Origin: Mobilicoccus massiliensis
Lineage (GTDB): Bacteria; Actinomycetota; Actinomycetes; Actinomycetales; Dermatophilaceae
Assembly (NCBI RefSeq): GCF_000826525.2
Contig: NZ_LN651327.1
Location: forward strand, 62,001-126,000
DNA: 64,000 bases
Reading direction: 5' to 3'
The notes beneath the pieces are model-generated. The model saw only the letters and a list, made by a program, of their open reading frames with translations. It was not told where the DNA came from and searched no databases. Position 1 is the first letter of the stretch. Every line of letters begins with the position of its first letter. Made by a program: the position numbers and the translations under genes. This document shows positions 61,584 through 64,000 of the stretch, piece by piece.

Positions 61584-63286
61584 GCGGGCTGCCGGAACTC
61601 GAGGCCGGAATGGCCTCGATCGCGGCCCTTCCGGAGGCGCTCTTTCACATCGACGCCTCGCCCGCGGCGCTGCGGGCCTCCGCCGTCGCCTACGGCGTCT
61701 TCGCGTCCCACGCCGTCGGTGCGCAGCAGGCCGTGGAGAGTCTGACGGTGCCGAGCTGGGCGGGCAGCGAGGGGGAGCTGTACCGGCGCCGACTCGCGTC
61801 GTACGCGCCGATGCCCGCCGCGGCGCAGGAATCTTTCGCTCGGTTGCACCGCGTGGTCGACGAGCTCGCGGGGCGTCTGGAAGATCTCGACCGTCGCATG
61901 ACCGTCCTGCGCGGCGCCGCCCGAATCGCCTGGCAACGGTGGGACGAGGCCCGGGCGTACCTCCTGGCCCGAGCCGGCGACAACCCCCTCCTTCGGCTCG
62001 ATCCCACGCTGTCCGGCCCCGGCCCCACGTTCCGCCTCCCGGGACTGCCGCCCGGGGTCGGAGACCTGCGCCGGGAATACGAGGCCTACGAGGAGCAGGC
62101 GCGACACCTGCATCGGCTGGTCGCGCAGGCAGCCCAGGAGGCCGCGACCGCCATCGACCTCGTGTCGACCCCTCCCGAGATGCCGGCACCGGTGTCGTCC
62201 ACGGCCGTCGCGGGCTCCGCCTTCGGACCGAGCGTAGTGGGCCGCACGACATCGAGGTTGCTGCTCGGGGGCACGGTGGGGGCCGTCGCCGGTGAATTTG
62301 GGGCCGAGACGCAGGTCGTCGAGCTCTCCGACGGCACCTGGGAGACACGGGTGACGCTCGACGGGTACGCCGGTGGGCGGGTGGGGTGGCAGGCTCCGTG
62401 GCTCGGAGACTCCGGCGGCACTCACGGCGGTTCGGGGCCGGCGGGCCCGTCCGGTGGAGCCGCGACCACGCCGGGTCTTGCCGTCGACCTCGACCAGCGT
62501 GAGCTCGGAGCCGAGGCCGCGGCGGGGCTCTCGACGGGGGCGACGCTCATCTGGGTGTCGACCTCCAAGGCGGAGGCCGAACGCAAACTCGCCGAGGCCG
62601 GCCGGATCCTCGCGACCCACCCGATGCTCACACCTCAGACGCTCGCGCGCCGCCTCGCGCCCGACGGCATCGCGACCACGGCCGCCGTGCAGGCGCGGGC
62701 CGAGGCCAGGGGTGGGCTGGGCGAGACGGCGGTCGGCGCGCACCTTCAGGGCCGGATCGGCGTCGGCCGGGAGGTACGCCGTGACGGCTCCGTCACCACG
62801 TCCTTCGAGGTCGGCGGCAGCGTCGGAGCCGAGCATCCGGTGGTCGACAAGGGCGTACGGCAGCAGACGTACGGCGCCGGAGCCGGTTTCAAGGCGGCGG
62901 TGCGAACCGACCGCAGTGGCGCCGGGGTGCTGACGGTGACGACTCGCACGGACGATCCGAAGTCGGGGACGTACGTGCTGGGCGACAAGTCCCGGCGTCT
63001 CACCCCCGCCGAGGTCAAGCAACTCGACAGGGCGGCCGCCGATCTGGCCACCGGCGGTCTCGACGGCCCGAGCGCGGACACCCGTCGCGCCCTCGACCTG
63101 CTGCGTCAAACGGCCGAGGCCGACCCGCTGTCCCCCGAGGTCCAGAGCGGGCAGATGGACTATCGCCGACAGACGTACGGGACGCGCTCCGACGGGTCGC
63201 CGTTCACGGTAGGGGTGGGGCCGCTCGAACTCGAGGTCGGCGCCGAGCGCACCGAGGAGTTCGCGCTGGATCGGGGCCGGTCATGA
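61580..63286 (+). CDS. Large protein with WXG/LXG-like helical N-terminus, function unknown
   Basis: 568 residues. The first ~210 residues are helical, with VPSWAGSEGELYRRRLASY, a W-x-G motif, and two long coiled-coil-like helices, the plan of LXG or ESX-linked proteins. A Pro/Ala/Ser linker (around 210-230) follows, then a beta-rich middle (VVELSDGTWETRVTLDGYAGG, Gly-rich linker) and a C-terminal half with KAEAERKLAEAGRILATHP and many short strands (HLQGRIGVGREVRRDGSVTT, FEVGGSVGAE). I do not recognise a toxin or enzyme motif. Coupled to the small gene before it by a 4-base overlap. Confidence 0.7.
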   Translation: MSGLPELEAGMASIAALPEALFHIDASPAALRASAVAYGVFASHAVGAQQAVESLTVPSWAGSEGELYRRRLASYAPMPAAAQESFARLHRVVDELAGRLEDLDRRMTVLRGAARIAWQRWDEARAYLLARAGDNPLLRLDPTLSGPGPTFRLPGLPPGVGDLRREYEAYEEQARHLHRLVAQAAQEAATAIDLVSTPPEMPAPVSSTAVAGSAFGPSVVGRTTSRLLLGGTVGAVAGEFGAETQVVELSDGTWETRVTLDGYAGGRVGWQAPWLGDSGGTHGGSGPAGPSGGAATTPGLAVDLDQRELGAEAAAGLSTGATLIWVSTSKAEAERKLAEAGRILATHPMLTPQTLARRLAPDGIATTAAVQARAEARGGLGETAVGAHLQGRIGVGREVRRDGSVTTSFEVGGSVGAEHPVVDKGVRQQTYGAGAGFKAAVRTDRSGAGVLTVTTRTDDPKSGTYVLGDKSRRLTPAEVKQLDRAAADLATGGLDGPSADTRRALDLLRQTAEADPLSPEVQSGQMDYRRQTYGTRSDGSPFTVGVGPLELEVGAERTEEFALDRGRS

Positions 63287-63323
63287 CGGCCGGAGGAGCG
63301 TGCCGTCTGACAGGATGCCGAGC

Positions 63324-64000
63324 ATGGCGTGCATGGACGAGTTCGGGCAGCCTGTGGGCCGCGCGGTGTCGTGGACCCCGCCCGCCACGTTGCCGGCGCT
63401 CACCGCCACCGGACGCACGGTCGCCATCGCACCCCTGGCGCTCGAGCACGCCGAAGGCCTCTGGGAGGCGCTGGGGCCCGGCAGATCCCAGTGGACGTAC
63501 ATGTCGGTGGAGCCGCCGACCGGCGTCGACGACCTCCGCCGCATCGTCGCCGGCTACCTCGAGGCCCCCGGCTGGGTTCCCCACGTGATCACCGGCCTCG
63601 ACGGTGGGGTTCTCGGAATGGCGAGCCTTCTGCGCATCCGGCCCGCGGAGGGCGCGGCCGAGATCGGCGCCATCAGCTACGGCGTTCGGCTACGGCGCGC
63701 CACGGCCGGTACCGAGGCGATGACGCTGCTCGCCGAACACGCCTTCTCCGCCGGGTACCGCCGCTACGAGTGGAAATGCGATGCCCTCAACGCGGCGTCC
63801 CGCGCCGCCGCCACGCGGCTCGGGTTTCGCTTCGAGGGGATCTGGCACAACGCGCTCGTCTACAAGGGGCGCAACCGCGACACGGCCTGGTACGCCATGA
63901 CCGATGACGACTGGCAGCGCATCCGGCCGGTCCACGAGGCGTGGATCGAGGGCACCGAGACCGGCGCGAACGGGCACCAGGCGTTCCGCCTCTCCGAGGC
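63324..64000 (+). CDS. GNAT family N-acetyltransferase (C-terminus beyond window)
   Basis: 225 residues seen with no stop before the right edge. RTVAIAPLALEHAEGLWEAL, then ITGLDGGVLGMASLLRIRPAEGAAEIGAISYG and FSAGYRRYEWKCDALNAASRAAATRLGFRFEG, is the GNAT fold of the RimJ/RimL type, including the acetyl-CoA end motif (NAASRAAATRLGF). It probably acetylates a small amine or a protein N-terminus. ATG 63324 is chosen because CAGGAT lies 7 bases upstream; ATG 63333 is possible. It begins 37 bases after the preceding gene. Confidence 0.88.
   Translation, partial: MACMDEFGQPVGRAVSWTPPATLPALTATGRTVAIAPLALEHAEGLWEALGPGRSQWTYMSVEPPTGVDDLRRIVAGYLEAPGWVPHVITGLDGGVLGMASLLRIRPAEGAAEIGAISYGVRLRRATAGTEAMTLLAEHAFSAGYRRYEWKCDALNAASRAAATRLGFRFEGIWHNALVYKGRNRDTAWYAMTDDDWQRIRPVHEAWIEGTETGANGHQAFRLSE

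Noticed and set aside
58607-63109. A 1500-codon open frame on the minus strand
   Set aside because: It is the antisense of five well-supported plus-strand genes (CapA-like to the WXG-like pair). Very high GC removes stop codons from shadow frames; the product shows only Arg/Gly/Val-rich low complexity.

Overview
The window is very GC-rich DNA packed with short-spaced genes on both strands. It is almost certainly a chromosomal segment of an actinomycete. Supporting signs are an AlkA with an N-terminal Ada domain, an actinobacterial LigB-type ATP-dependent ligase, a TipAL-type MerR regulator, two DinB/mycothiol-type transferases, a DUF2237 protein, and many genes whose -10-like hexamer (TANNNT) lies 6-7 bases before the start codon, the hallmark of leaderless actinobacterial mRNAs. 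A recBCD operon together with arcABC and an Ada-AlkA fusion suggests the Micrococcales side of the phylum (my inference; no rRNA is present to confirm it). No prophage, insertion sequence, tRNA, rRNA or CRISPR was found.

Layout. 0-5 kb: the start of a secreted protein cut by the left edge, a DUF4232 membrane-anchored protein, a hipBA toxin-antitoxin pair with two matching operator-like inverted repeats, an EamA exporter and the relic of a MerR gene. 5-11 kb: a chemoreceptor, a GH13 glycosidase with a luciferase-like flavin oxidoreductase upstream, and DNA ligase B. 11-25 kb: TipAL regulator, DUF4956/VTC polyphosphate-type pair, ribokinase, SelO, an AGCS amino-acid symporter with an Lrp regulator, a trans-sulfuration enzyme, a PolA-like polymerase, a Cds1-like cysteine desulfhydrase, a MOSC protein and a saccharopine-dehydrogenase-like protein. 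25-32 kb: ogt and alkA in an overlapping alkylation-repair operon, a MerR-VOC fusion, an ArsO-like monooxygenase, DUF2237, a polyprenyl diphosphate synthase and a PepSY-like secreted protein. 32-42 kb: MarR, a three-gene lipoprotein operon (substrate-binding protein, substrate-binding/von Willebrand fusion, XpaC-like helical protein), VOC, DinB, an unknown three-domain protein, a lactate permease, AraC and TIGR03086. 42-48 kb: succinate-semialdehyde dehydrogenase and the arginine deiminase operon arcA-arcB-arcC. 48-57 kb: recC-recB-recD. 57-64 kb: aldo/keto reductase, CapA-like lipoprotein, esterase, DUF421, a WXG-like pair and an acetyltransferase cut by the right edge.

Functional themes are DNA repair and recombination (ligB, polymerase, ogt, alkA, recBCD), amino-acid and arginine catabolism (arcABC, gabD, AGCS, PLP enzymes) and single-gene regulators placed next to their likely targets.

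The most unusual items are non-coding: a ~120-bp inverted-repeat element found in two convergent-gene spacers (11.2 and 25.2 kb), a triple 121-bp tandem repeat between arcB and arcC, a 21-C homopolymer upstream of marR, paired hipB operators, and a MerR promoter left in front of an internally deleted gene. Identifications rest on reading the translated sequence and on family knowledge; no database search was run.
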